Assembly (NCBI GenBank): GCA_945870425.1
Contig: CAMBSD010000016.1
Coordinates: 1 to 64,000, forward strand
Reading direction: 5' to 3'
From: Chitinophaga pinensis
Lineage (GTDB): Bacteria > Bacteroidota > Bacteroidia > UKL13-3
DNA: 64,000 nt
The notes below the pieces were generated by a model. The model worked only from the letters and a program-made list of their open reading frames with translations. It made no database searches and was not told where the DNA came from. Of the stretch, positions 19,000 to 28,063 are shown piece by piece. The number at the start of each line of letters is the position of its first letter. Within the stretch, counting starts at the first letter, position 1. The translations under genes were made by a program, and so were the position numbers.

Positions 19000-19671
19000 T
19001 TAATCTCTTCTACCTGCATATATCTGCAAATAGTAAAGCAATGTAGCTATGGAGGCGATTGCGGCTACTACATAAGTGCTTGCAGCCCATCTCAATGCAT
19101 CTTTGCTTAGTTCATGCTCATCTTTTCTTACAATTCCACTGGTATCAAGCCAAGCAAGGGCTCTACTACTTGCATCAAATTCTACTGGCAAGGTAATCAA
19201 TGAAAACAAGGTGGTTAATGAGAACAACACGATGCCTATTAGTAACAAAGCAGGAAAAGTATTGATTAATAAAACGCCTCCCAACAATATCCATTGCAAA
19301 TAACCTGATGTAACACTTACAATAGGCACGATGGCCGAACGGAAATTCAACCAAGCATAGGCTTTCGCATGTTGTACGGCATGTCCGCACTCATGGGCAG
19401 CAACCGCAGCAGCCAAAACACTTCTTCCATAATACACATCCTGGCTCAGGTTTACTGTTTTGTTTTGCGGGTTGTAATGGTCGCTCAACTGACCGTCTGC
19501 ACTCACAATTTTTACATCATAAATGCCATTATCATTTAGCATTTGCTGGGCTATTTCAGCACCCGTCATGTGGTTGCTCAAACCAATTTCTGAATATTTT
19601 TTGGCTTTTGATTTAAACCTCCAACTCACATAAAAGCTAAGTGCCAGAGGAATGATAAAGTACATAAACAT
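19000..19671 (-). CDS. Membrane zinc metallopeptidase, YugP-like (neutral zinc metallopeptidase 2)
   Basis: A 223-residue protein with an N-terminal membrane segment (YFIIPLALSFYVSW), the conserved LSNHMTGAEIAQQMLNDNGI motif, the zinc site AAHECGHAVQHA and two or three further membrane segments. This is the YugP/PF04298 family, whose substrates are not established. ATG at 19671 is used because the first reading-frame codons upstream lie outside the conserved part. A 54-codon gene ends 28 bp upstream, so the two probably form one transcript ending at the terminator at 18958-18983. Confidence 0.85.
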   Translation of the reverse strand: MFMYFIIPLALSFYVSWRFKSKAKKYSEIGLSNHMTGAEIAQQMLNDNGIYDVKIVSADGQLSDHYNPQNKTVNLSQDVYYGRSVLAAAVAAHECGHAVQHAKAYAWLNFRSAIVPIVSVTSGYLQWILLGGVLLINTFPALLLIGIVLFSLTTLFSLITLPVEFDASSRALAWLDTSGIVRKDEHELSKDALRWAASTYVVAAIASIATLLYYLQIYAGRRD

Positions 19672-19699
19672 AATTTTTCTAAATTTATTATTTCTGAAA

Positions 19700-19864
19700 T
19701 TACAAACTGCGTACCACGCGCACAATGATGACGATTAATGCCATTAAGAACATTAAAATAGATATTTTATTGATTCCATGCATCACTTTTAAGTTGAATG
19801 ATGACGGACTGTCAGTATCTTGTTTTTTCCAAAATGTAACGTAAGACATGAATTTTTTAAACAT
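19700..19864 (-). CDS. 54-residue membrane protein, DUF6728-like
   Basis: A short gene of 54 codons plus stop. The protein has a polar N-terminal half (MFKKFMSYVTFWKKQDTDSP), the segment NLKVMHGINKIS and one C-terminal membrane helix (ILMFLMALIVIIVRVV). It resembles small Bacteroidota proteins I know as DUF6728, recalled rather than searched. The start is well supported: TTTG (19898-19901 region) with a 21 nt spacer to TACATTTG (19869-19876), which ends 4 nt before the ATG. It is followed 28 bp later by the YugP-like protease gene. Function unknown. Confidence 0.7.
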   Translation of the reverse strand: MFKKFMSYVTFWKKQDTDSPSSFNLKVMHGINKISILMFLMALIVIIVRVVRSL

Positions 19865-19940
19865 AAGACAAATGTATTAAGGCTAAGTCAAATTTAACAA
19901 AAATTATATCAGATTGTTTGTTTTAGGTGAAATTAAATGT

Positions 19941-19985
19941 CAAATCTAAATATAAATTTAGATTTGTCTAAAATTAATATATTTG
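19941..19985 (+). promoter_or_regulatory. Probable MntR operator and promoter of mntR-mntH
   Basis: A perfect inverted repeat, CAAATCTAAAT (19941-19951) and ATTTAGATTTG (19956-19966) with 4 nt between, overlaps a second one, TTTAGA-TTTG-TCTAAA (19958-19973). The second resembles DtxR/MntR-type operators. Immediately downstream is TATATTTG (19978-19985), a -7 box ending 4 nt before the mntR ATG. The position fits metal-dependent autorepression of the mntR-mntH operon. Confidence 0.65.
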
Positions 19986-19989
19986 CGGT

Positions 19990-20643
19990 ATGTATTCTTT
20001 TACAGAAGAAAATTATTTGAAAGCCATTTACAAGCTTTCTGATAATAATGGTAGCGGTGTCAGCACTAATTCTATTGCTGAAAACATGCAAACAAAAGCT
20101 GCATCGGTTACCGATATGATAAAAAAATTATCGGACAAAAAGTTGCTAAAGTATGAAAAATACAAGGGTGTAAACCTATCCCAAAAAGGCAAGGACGTAG
20201 CCATTCAAACCATTCGAAAGCATAGAATTTGGGAAGTTTTTCTTCATGAAAAATTAAAATTTGGATGGGAAGAAGTACACGAAATAGCCGAGCAATTAGA
20301 ACATATTCAATCAGAGTTATTAATTAACAAGCTTGATGAATTTTTGGGCTACCCCACTCACGACCCTCATGGAGACCCCATTCCTGGAGAAAACGGAGAG
20401 TTTCATAACAATGCATTTGTAAGTTTGGATACTGTCGAAGCAAACAAAAAAGTAATCTTGAGTGGTGTAATCAATCACTCGGTGCCATTTTTACAACACC
20501 TCAAAAAAATTGATTTAACTCTAGGTCAAAAACTAATGGTTATAGAAATAAATGAATACGATCGCTCTCTAAAATTATTATTAAACGGTAAAATTGAAAT
20601 ATTTATAAGTAACGAAGTAGCTAAAAATATTTTGGTAAAATAA
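19990..20643 (+). CDS. mntR: DtxR-family metal-dependent repressor, MntR type
   Basis: A 217-residue three-domain regulator: winged helix (1-60; NSIAENMQTKAASVTDMIKKL), metal-binding dimerisation domain (70-140) and a C-terminal SH3/FeoA-like domain (about 148-217). Likely metal ligands are His78, Glu82, His97, Glu101, Glu104 and His105. Glu101 sits where iron-sensing DtxR has Cys102 and where manganese-sensing MntR has Glu, which favours Mn2+. It is followed 1 bp later by an Nramp transporter gene and preceded by a palindromic operator, so it most likely represses its own operon when manganese is plentiful. Confidence 0.88.
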   Translation: MYSFTEENYLKAIYKLSDNNGSGVSTNSIAENMQTKAASVTDMIKKLSDKKLLKYEKYKGVNLSQKGKDVAIQTIRKHRIWEVFLHEKLKFGWEEVHEIAEQLEHIQSELLINKLDEFLGYPTHDPHGDPIPGENGEFHNNAFVSLDTVEANKKVILSGVINHSVPFLQHLKKIDLTLGQKLMVIEINEYDRSLKLLLNGKIEIFISNEVAKNILVK

Positions 20644-20644
20644 A

Positions 20645-22519
20645 ATGCATGCATCAGACAAATCATTAAGTGAGGTTCACGAAAGTGTGAAAGTGCCAGA
20701 GAAGCAAAATCGTTGGCGTACTTTCATGTCGTTTATTGGACCTGCTTATTTGGTGAGTGTAGGCTATATGGACCCTGGCAATTGGGCAACAGATATTGCA
20801 GGAGGTAGCAAATTTGGATACAGCCTAATTTGGGTATTATTAATGAGCAACCTCATGGCTTTGCTCTTGCAAAGTTTAGCCGCGCGATTAGGTGTTGTAA
20901 AGGGGTGGGACTTAGCACAAGCAAGCAGACAACAGTTTGGACAATGGGCCAATTTTTCTTTGTATGCCTTTGCAGAAATAGCCATTGCTGCTTGCGATTT
21001 AGCCGAAATTATAGGAATGGCAATTGGTTTGAATTTGCTTTTTCATTTGCCTTTGCTTTATGGCATTCTCATCACCGCTTTTGATACCTTTTTGTTGTTA
21101 TTATTAATCAACAAAGGTATTCGCAAGCTTGAACTTTTTATTGTAAGCATGGTGAGCATTATTGGACTTTCTTTCATAGCCCAACTGTTTATTGTTAAGC
21201 CCGACTCCATTGAAATCATGAAAGGCTTTGTCCCAAGCGCACTCTCGGGTGATGCTTTGTACATTGCCATTGGTATCATTGGCGCCACCGTAATGCCTCA
21301 CAATTTATACCTACATTCATCTCTAGTTCAAACAAGAAAATTCAGGAAAGACAATGCAGGTATTAAAGCCGCACTTAGATACAATTTCTTTGATTTAAGC
21401 ATTGCCTTAAACCTTGCTTTTTTTGTGAATGCTGCTATTTTAATACTTGCAGCATCAGCCTTTTTTACCAATGGCTTTAATCAGATTAGCGATATCAAAG
21501 ATGCACACATCATGCTAAACTCTTTGTTTGGAAGTCTTGCCCCTACCCTATTTGCCATTGCTTTAATTTGCTCTGGTCAGAGTTCAACGATTACAGGCAC
21601 ATTAGCAGGACAAATCGTGATGGAAGGTTATTTAAATTTAAGGATTAGCCCTTGGCTTCGGAGAACAATTACGCGTTTGATTGCCATTATTCCCGCTATT
21701 TTTACCATTCTATATTATGGTGAAGAAAAGCTAGGTGCATTACTCATCTTAAGTCAAGTTATTTTGAGCTTACAATTGGGATTCGCCATTGTTCCTCTCA
21801 TTCATTTCACTAGCAATAAAAAAATAATGGGCGAGTTTGCCATCAACAAAACCATTAAATATTTGGCTTGGTTGGTTGCCATCATTATCATTTCATTAAA
21901 CGTAAAATTGGTGCTTGAAGAAATTAGTTCATTTATTGATGGATTATCCGATTCATACCGATGGCTTGAGATTCCTGTACTTTCGCTGGTTCTGTTTGCA
22001 GCTCTGCTTTTATTGTACATCATTTTCCAACCCTTAATAATTAAATTTACACAAAAAACATACTTGCCACATGGTTCTGCTAGTAGGATTGAAAAAATAG
22101 AATCCTTTACTTACAACAAAATAGCCATTACACTTGATTTTTCAGATAACGACAAGGCATCCATTCAACATGCTTTGGCTGTTGGCGGGACTGATGCTGA
22201 ATACCTTTTAATACATATTGTTGAGTCGGTAGCAGCCACTCGGTATGGCGGTGAGGTAATGGATAATGAAAGTTTAGAAGATTTATACAATATTAATCAA
22301 TATAAGAAGAACTTAGTTGAATTAGGATACAAAGCAGAAACTATGTTAGGTTATGGAAGAAGAGCTAAAAACATTGCAGAAATATCTAAAGAACATAATA
22401 TTGAGTTGTTGGTAATGGGTGCCCATGGTCATGCTGCCCTAAAAGATTTCATATTTGGCTCAACCGTTGATGCTGTAAGGCATTTGGTTAGCATACCAGT
22501 TTTGGTTGTTCGAGTTTAA
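20645..22519 (+). CDS. mntH: Nramp Mn2+/H+ symporter fused to a UspA domain
   Basis: A 624-residue fusion. Residues about 25-455 are an Nramp transporter with the metal-site motifs DPGNWATDIAGG (TM1) and MPHNLYLHS (TM6), importing Mn2+ or Fe2+ with protons. Residues about 485-624 are a universal stress protein domain (KIAITLDFSDNDK to VLVVRV). It keeps the ATP-binding signature G-x2-G-x9-G-S (GAHGH...FGST), so this is an ATP-binding Usp rather than a degenerate one. The fusion places a nucleotide sensor on the cytoplasmic side of the transporter. It is cotranscribed with mntR. Confidence 0.9.
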   Translation: MHASDKSLSEVHESVKVPEKQNRWRTFMSFIGPAYLVSVGYMDPGNWATDIAGGSKFGYSLIWVLLMSNLMALLLQSLAARLGVVKGWDLAQASRQQFGQWANFSLYAFAEIAIAACDLAEIIGMAIGLNLLFHLPLLYGILITAFDTFLLLLLINKGIRKLELFIVSMVSIIGLSFIAQLFIVKPDSIEIMKGFVPSALSGDALYIAIGIIGATVMPHNLYLHSSLVQTRKFRKDNAGIKAALRYNFFDLSIALNLAFFVNAAILILAASAFFTNGFNQISDIKDAHIMLNSLFGSLAPTLFAIALICSGQSSTITGTLAGQIVMEGYLNLRISPWLRRTITRLIAIIPAIFTILYYGEEKLGALLILSQVILSLQLGFAIVPLIHFTSNKKIMGEFAINKTIKYLAWLVAIIIISLNVKLVLEEISSFIDGLSDSYRWLEIPVLSLVLFAALLLLYIIFQPLIIKFTQKTYLPHGSASRIEKIESFTYNKIAITLDFSDNDKASIQHALAVGGTDAEYLLIHIVESVAATRYGGEVMDNESLEDLYNINQYKKNLVELGYKAETMLGYGRRAKNIAEISKEHNIELLVMGAHGHAALKDFIFGSTVDAVRHLVSIPVLVVRV

Positions 22520-22603
22520 TTAGTAAACATTCATAATTTACATACTGAAAGCTATTTTCGCTGCGTTATTATTTATTAAATCGATCTAATCCAGGAACAT
22601 TTC

Positions 22604-23470
22604 ATGAAAAAAATACTCATTGTCCTCTTTTTTTATTTCGGCATACATGCCAAAGCCCAAAATAGAATTGACTCCTTAAGTATGGACAGTCTGCATGATG
22701 TAGAAATTAGATTAATGGGTTTGAGCGAGCGTATGATTCAATCCTATGATGAAGAAGAAAGACTGACTAGTGGTAAAAACTTTATTCGCACATTAGTGAG
22801 GGCAATAAAAGTTCAAGGTTCATATTACTATCCTTTTGATTCATTGAAAACAGTTTCTATTCTTCATGCCCCAGATGATATGTTTAGAATAATGACTTGG
22901 AATTTGGGAACCAATGAAGAAGAGTTTCATTATTATGGTTTAATTCAAATGAACCCTAATAAAATTAAGAAAATAAAAGACACTGCCAATTTACGAGCTT
23001 ATTACCCGCTAATAGACAGAAGTAGTCGAATTAACAATCCCTACGATACTATTACAAGCGCTGATTTCTGGTGGGGATCTACCTATTATCAAATGGCCTT
23101 AAACAAAGCTGGTAAAACAAAATTCTATACATTAATCGGATGGGACGGCAATACCAGCAGAAGCAACAAAAAGGTGATAGATGTATTAACTTTTCAAAAC
23201 AACTTACCCGTTTTTGGTGCGCCTATTTTTGATGTAAAAGGAAAGAAACTATTAAAACGAATGATATGGGAATTCAACAATTTCGCAACTATGACATTGC
23301 GATATGAAGAGAAGAAGAACCTGTTGATTTATGAAAATATCGTTCCCCCAAAACCTAGTAATTTAGGAATGTATGAAACTTATTTACCTGATGGCAGTTA
23401 TGATTTTATGGCTTGGAAAAATGGTAAATGGCAAATAACTGGAGAGCTAAAGGATTTCAAATTGAGATAA
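22604..23470 (+). CDS. Conserved secreted protein, hypothetical
   Basis: A 288-residue protein with a signal peptide (cleavage near AKAQ, residue 19). The mature part has an N-terminal helical stretch (SMDSLHDVEIRLMGLSERM) and then an aromatic, beta-rich region (DMFRIMTWNLGTNEEEFHYYG, YYQMALNKAGKTKFYTLIGWDGN, YLPDGSYDFMAWKNGKW). I recall similar exported Bacteroidota proteins without known function. It is 84 bp after mntH and ends 3 bp from fabI, which is convergent. Confidence 0.7.
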   Translation: MKKILIVLFFYFGIHAKAQNRIDSLSMDSLHDVEIRLMGLSERMIQSYDEEERLTSGKNFIRTLVRAIKVQGSYYYPFDSLKTVSILHAPDDMFRIMTWNLGTNEEEFHYYGLIQMNPNKIKKIKDTANLRAYYPLIDRSSRINNPYDTITSADFWWGSTYYQMALNKAGKTKFYTLIGWDGNTSRSNKKVIDVLTFQNNLPVFGAPIFDVKGKKLLKRMIWEFNNFATMTLRYEEKKNLLIYENIVPPKPSNLGMYETYLPDGSYDFMAWKNGKWQITGELKDFKLR

Positions 23471-23473
23471 TTT

Positions 23474-24289
23474 TTATTCCTCTTTACCAAGTTCTAACAC
23501 TTCTTGGCTGAATCCAGTAAAGCTAAATCCTCCATCGTGGAAAAGATTCTGCATAGTAACCATACGACTAAGGTCACTAAACATTAATACACAATAATCG
23601 GCACATTGTTCTGCATTCGCATTGCCAAGCGGACTCAAAGCAGAAGCATAATCAAAGAAATTACCAAAACCCTTTACACCACTGCCTGCCGTAGTCATGG
23701 TAGGACTTTGAGAGATTGTATTTACACGTACTTTTCTCGATTTACCATAGTGGTAACCAAAGCTTCTTGTAATACTCTCTAATAAGGATTTTGCATCAGC
23801 CATTTCGCTATAATGTGAAAATACCCTTTGGGCTGCTATATAGGTTAAGGCTAACACTGATCCCCAATCGTTTATGGCATCTTTTTTATAGCAAGTAGCC
23901 AATAAGCGATGGAAGCTAATTGACGAAATATCTAATGTATCATGCATGAACTTATAATCGAGATTGGTATATTCATTACCCTTTCTTATATTCATACTCA
24001 TACCCACTGAGTGTAAAATAAAATCAATTTTACCACCCAAAATCTCCATTGACTTATCAATAAGGTTTTCCATGTCTTCGTTTTTACTTACATCACATGA
24101 AATTATTTGGGCATTGTTACATACGGCAGCCAATTCTTTTATCTCACCCATACGCATGGCTACAGGTGCATTGGTCAGCACAAATTGCGCACCCTGCTCA
24201 TGACATTTCAAAGCCACTTGCCAAGCAATACTTTTATCATTTAATGCTCCAAAGATTATTCCTTTTTTTCCTTTTAATAAGTTATTCAT
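23474..24289 (-). CDS. fabI: Enoyl-ACP reductase (NADH), FabI
   Basis: A 271-residue short-chain dehydrogenase catalysing the last reduction of each type II fatty-acid elongation cycle. The start was placed at MNNLLKGKKGIIFGALNDKSIAW; codons upstream in frame add unconserved residues. The FabI-type cofactor loop (GALNDKSIAW), DVSKNEDMENL, HSVGM and the catalytic Tyr160-x6-Lys167 (YSEMADAK) are visible, and SQSPTMTTAGSGV matches the substrate loop. It is divergent from the M1 peptidase gene. Confidence 0.93.
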   Translation of the reverse strand: MNNLLKGKKGIIFGALNDKSIAWQVALKCHEQGAQFVLTNAPVAMRMGEIKELAAVCNNAQIISCDVSKNEDMENLIDKSMEILGGKIDFILHSVGMSMNIRKGNEYTNLDYKFMHDTLDISSISFHRLLATCYKKDAINDWGSVLALTYIAAQRVFSHYSEMADAKSLLESITRSFGYHYGKSRKVRVNTISQSPTMTTAGSGVKGFGNFFDYASALSPLGNANAEQCADYCVLMFSDLSRMVTMQNLFHDGGFSFTGFSQEVLELGKEE

Positions 24290-24411
24290 TTTTGTTCTTA
24301 ATTTTGAGTCATGGTATAGTAAAGCAATGTAATCAGTACAATAAATTGGTCTACTCAATACATAAATTTATTACATGGCAATTTTAAGGTTTATAACTTT
24401 AAATTTGAAAA

Positions 24412-24419
24412 TATTTTTG
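24412..24419 (+). promoter_or_regulatory. -7 box of the M1 peptidase gene
   Basis: TATTTTTG ends 2 nt before the ATG at 24422. No convincing -33 TTTG at the usual distance. Confidence 0.45.
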
Positions 24420-24421
24420 CA

Positions 24422-26053
24422 ATGAATAAAAACAAATTAGCCTTTTTAGCAGCAGTTCTCATTTTTAATGTGTTAATATCTGTTGCACAACCTTTTACCA
24501 AAGCTGATTATCAGCATGGCAAATTGAACCCCATGCGAACTTGTTTTGATGTGAACAAATATGAAATTACATTAAAAGTAAACCCATCTAAAAAATACAT
24601 TTCAGGAAGCAACCAAATTTCTTTTACTGCCCTTAAAAATACAAATAAAATACAATTGGATTTATTTGCTAGTATTCAAATTGATAGCATCCTCTACCTC
24701 AATAAATCCATACCCTTCTTGAGAGTTAGCAATGCTTTCTTCATTAGTTTCAACAAAAAAATTAAAAAAGGTAGTAAAAATAACCTAACTGTTTTTTTTA
24801 GTGGAAAGCCCTTAGAAGCAAAAAAGGCCCCTTGGGATGGAGGCTTTGTATGGAGCAAAGATACAAGTGGAAATTCTTTTGTAGGATTGGCATGTGAAGG
24901 CATTGGTGCTAGCTGCTGGCTGCCATGCAAAGACCATCTTAGTGATGAAGCAGAAAGCATGTTGATGCATTTACAGGTACCAAGCAATCTAATGGGTGTT
25001 TCTAATGGTAAACTATTAGGAAGTCTTCAGCTTGATAATGGTTATACCCAATACGATTGGGCGGTTTCATATCCTATCAACAATTACAATATCACAGTTA
25101 ATATTGCAGACTATACTCACATACATGATGAATACAAAAGTTCTATCTATGGCTTTCTAAACCTTGATTATTATGTTTTGAAGTCGGCAGAAAAAATCGC
25201 CCGACAACATTTCGTCCAAGTAAAAACAATGATGAATTGTTTCGAAAAATATTTTGGCTCCTATCCTTTTTGGAATGATGGATATAAATTGGTTGAAACA
25301 CCCTATTGGGGCATGGAGCATCAAAGTTGTGTGGCTTATGGTAACAATTACCAAAACAATAAATATGGTTTCGATTTCATTATTGTTCACGAAAGCGGCC
25401 ACGAATGGTTTGGCAACAGCCTCAGCATGAACGACCCAGCTGAAATGTGGATTCACGAATCATTTACCACTTATTCCGAATCCCTGTTTCAAGAGTGTCT
25501 ACAAGGAAAAGAAAGAGCCTATCGATACTTACTCGAACAAAAGAAAAATATCAAAAACCAACAGCCCATCATTGGCTATTATGATGTGTATTATCATGGT
25601 CGAAAAGACAATGACATATACTATAAAGGTGCTTGGATGCTACAAACCATGCGCTACTTGCTAGACAATGACAGTCTTTGGTTTAACACACTTTACGATT
25701 TTGCTACAACATTCAAACGACAAAATGTAAGCAACAAACAAGTGATGGACTTTTTTAGTAAACGCACCCGCCACAATTGGACTGCCTTTTTTGAACAATA
25801 CCTTTTCAAGGCACAAATACCTGTTTTGGAATATTCATTAAAAGAAGTGGATGGCAGACTTGAACTCAAATACCACTTGGTAGCTAATGTAAAAGGATTA
25901 GAAATGCCCGTAAAAGTAAACATAAACAAAGATGCTTTGGAAGATATCTTTGCCAATTCTTCATGGCAAATAATCGACCTTTCATACTTTAACAAATCCG
26001 ATTTCAAAATTGATGTAGGACGGGTTTTGGTACAATTGAAAGAATTGAAATAA
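24422..26053 (+). CDS. M1 family zinc aminopeptidase, exported
   Basis: A 543-residue protein with a signal peptide (VLISVAQ, about residue 21), an N-terminal beta domain (about 40-220) and a thermolysin-like catalytic domain. The zinc site is His323-Glu-Ser-Gly-His327 with the third ligand Glu346 in WIHESF. The exopeptidase motif, usually GAMEN, is here YWGMEHQS, so the Asn is replaced by His while the Glu is kept. It lacks the long C-terminal helical domain of PepN. It probably trims peptides in the periplasm. Confidence 0.9.
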   Translation: MNKNKLAFLAAVLIFNVLISVAQPFTKADYQHGKLNPMRTCFDVNKYEITLKVNPSKKYISGSNQISFTALKNTNKIQLDLFASIQIDSILYLNKSIPFLRVSNAFFISFNKKIKKGSKNNLTVFFSGKPLEAKKAPWDGGFVWSKDTSGNSFVGLACEGIGASCWLPCKDHLSDEAESMLMHLQVPSNLMGVSNGKLLGSLQLDNGYTQYDWAVSYPINNYNITVNIADYTHIHDEYKSSIYGFLNLDYYVLKSAEKIARQHFVQVKTMMNCFEKYFGSYPFWNDGYKLVETPYWGMEHQSCVAYGNNYQNNKYGFDFIIVHESGHEWFGNSLSMNDPAEMWIHESFTTYSESLFQECLQGKERAYRYLLEQKKNIKNQQPIIGYYDVYYHGRKDNDIYYKGAWMLQTMRYLLDNDSLWFNTLYDFATTFKRQNVSNKQVMDFFSKRTRHNWTAFFEQYLFKAQIPVLEYSLKEVDGRLELKYHLVANVKGLEMPVKVNINKDALEDIFANSSWQIIDLSYFNKSDFKIDVGRVLVQLKELK

Positions 26054-26204
26054 TATTAGTTGATCAATGTAACTAAGGCCAAATATTCAAAATATTTTGC
26101 AGTATAAAACTTTAGTTTAGATCTAATATTAAAACCTAAAACCAATCGTTATGATATACAAAATTGGCAATATAGAATAACCAATTGCATTAAATATAAC
26201 AAAT

Positions 26205-26624
26205 ATGAAAATCAACACACTTATATACTATAGCATTTTTGCGGTAACCATTTTATCTTGCCATGTAAAAAAAGTAGTCAACGCAAGTAATCAAAAAGAA
26301 GCTATATCTAATAACACAACACCAAGCAGTAGTTTATTATTCCTTAAACCAGCATCAAGTGTACATGAACCTGGAGCCAAGGAATTAGCCGCTATTCAAA
26401 CAAAATATAAGGATGCAAGTCTTTATCAATTGGAGTTGGGACATGCCATTTACACCCAGGGTGCCTGTTTAAAATGTCATGGTGTGATTGAAATCTATCC
26501 TTATTCTGAAGACAGATGGAAAGGGATAGTGGATACCATGGCCATGCGTTCACAATTATCAGCTGAGTATAAAGATGCAGTTTACAAATATGTGCTTTCG
26601 ATAAAGGCTACTCAAGTTAATTAA
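26205..26624 (+). CDS. Lipoprotein with one CXXCH haem-binding motif
   Basis: A 139-residue protein with a lipoprotein signal (FAVTILSC, Cys19) and a C-terminal half around CLKCH (about residue 92) flanked by GHAIYTQGA and by YPYSEDRWKGIVDTM and AVYKYVLSIKA. This is the usual layout of small single-haem c-type cytochromes, in which a Met in the following helix is the sixth ligand (Met in VDTMAMR is a candidate). It is likely an anchored periplasmic electron carrier or sensor. No oxidase genes are near. The following 318 bp contain nothing I can identify. Confidence 0.7.
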   Translation: MKINTLIYYSIFAVTILSCHVKKVVNASNQKEAISNNTTPSSSLLFLKPASSVHEPGAKELAAIQTKYKDASLYQLELGHAIYTQGACLKCHGVIEIYPYSEDRWKGIVDTMAMRSQLSAEYKDAVYKYVLSIKATQVN

Positions 26625-26942
26625 GTTCAGTATAAAAAAATTAAATCTGCCTTTAGCTTTCATATATTTTACAGTGTTAAGCATACCCAAAATCACAGAC
26701 TAAATTTTAGAGAAATGACTTGATTTATCTAAATAAATTAAAGCAAATCAAAACAATTATCCTTTCACAATTAGTAAATTATTTAGAGATTGCTTTCAAT
26801 GATGAAAGTGAAAGGAAGAAGATATGTTTGTTACCATTTATTGTAAAATGCATTTGGAAGTGTAACCTCTCATACATTTAACAATCATAGTTAATTGATA
26901 GGTTAAGCCATATTTAGAAAAAAATTAAATACAATTTGTACC

Positions 26943-28034
26943 ATGAAGAAAAAATTCTCACACATGCAAGTTTTTACTTTTTTAACCATTCTACTTTTCG
27001 GAATTGCCTGCAACGGATCAGTTAAAAAAGATTTGTCAAAAGAACAGGAACATCCAAAACTTATAAAAACCATCGGTAACCCACGATACGGCAATGTTTA
27101 TTGTAGCCTTGAGGACAAAGATGGTAACCTATGGTTCGGAACTACATTGAACGGACTGTATAAATATGATGGAAAATCGTTTAGGCAATTTTTGTTAACC
27201 GATGGATTAATCAGTAATTGCATCAGCGACATCATAGAAGATAAAGATGGTAAAATTTGGATTGGCACCGACAGCGGAGTATGTTTTTATGATGGTAAAG
27301 TTTTTACTGAAATTAAAATTCAGCTACCCAAAAACCTACCACCAAATACAAATAAACTTTACCAAAAGCATGGTGTGCATGATATTATGCAAGACCATAC
27401 TGGCAAGCTATGGTTTGTAACAATAGATGGAGTCTATATCTACGATGGAAAATCATTCAAGTTGTTTATCATTGATGAGTCAGCAAATGGCTTTATGGGT
27501 TCCAACGATAAAGTGGAACGAGTTTTTGAAGACAAAGCAGGAAACATTTGGTTTGGAGGAAGAACTAACAAAGGGGTGTATCGATATGATGGGAAATCTG
27601 TAACCAACCTCAAACTAAAGGAATTATTTCAAAATGGACCCAAGCCAAAACCTCATAATTGGGGATGGCCTCAATGCCAAGATAATAATGGGAATATTTG
27701 GTTCAGCAATTGGGGTGGAGCCTATAAGTATGATGGAAAATCATTTACAACTTATACAAAAAAAGATGGCTTGCCTGGAAATAATGGAATGGTTGCGAAG
27801 ATTATTGAAGACAAAAACGGCAATATTTGGTTTGGTGGTGATGGACTTTGTTGTTATAATGGTATATCTTTCACGAGTTTTTCATTAAAAGATGGGCTTC
27901 CGAATTTAGGCATTTGGTCAATTTTGGAGGATAAAAATGAAAATGTTTGGGTGGGTACAAGAGAAACCGGACTCTACCTTTATGATGGAAAATCATTTAA
28001 TACATATTCGGAATATAAACCTTCAATCACTTAA
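26943..28034 (+). CDS. Lipoprotein with a seven-blade two-component-regulator-type propeller
   Basis: A 363-residue lipoprotein (lipobox FGIAC, Cys23). The mature part consists of repeats of the two-component regulator propeller type, each with EDKDGNLWFGT-like and YDGKSF-like strands. I count seven YDGKSF-type strands (KYDGKSF, FYDGKVF, IYDGKSF, RYDGKSV, KYDGKSF, CYNGISF, LYDGKSF), enough for one closed seven-blade propeller. In hybrid kinases these propellers come in pairs and precede a membrane helix and kinase; here there is no kinase, and lipid anchoring replaces the membrane helix. A soluble binding role is inferred. Confidence 0.85.
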   Translation: MKKKFSHMQVFTFLTILLFGIACNGSVKKDLSKEQEHPKLIKTIGNPRYGNVYCSLEDKDGNLWFGTTLNGLYKYDGKSFRQFLLTDGLISNCISDIIEDKDGKIWIGTDSGVCFYDGKVFTEIKIQLPKNLPPNTNKLYQKHGVHDIMQDHTGKLWFVTIDGVYIYDGKSFKLFIIDESANGFMGSNDKVERVFEDKAGNIWFGGRTNKGVYRYDGKSVTNLKLKELFQNGPKPKPHNWGWPQCQDNNGNIWFSNWGGAYKYDGKSFTTYTKKDGLPGNNGMVAKIIEDKNGNIWFGGDGLCCYNGISFTSFSLKDGLPNLGIWSILEDKNENVWVGTRETGLYLYDGKSFNTYSEYKPSIT

Positions 28035-28063
28035 ATCTACCTCAATTAAATACCTTATTTATT

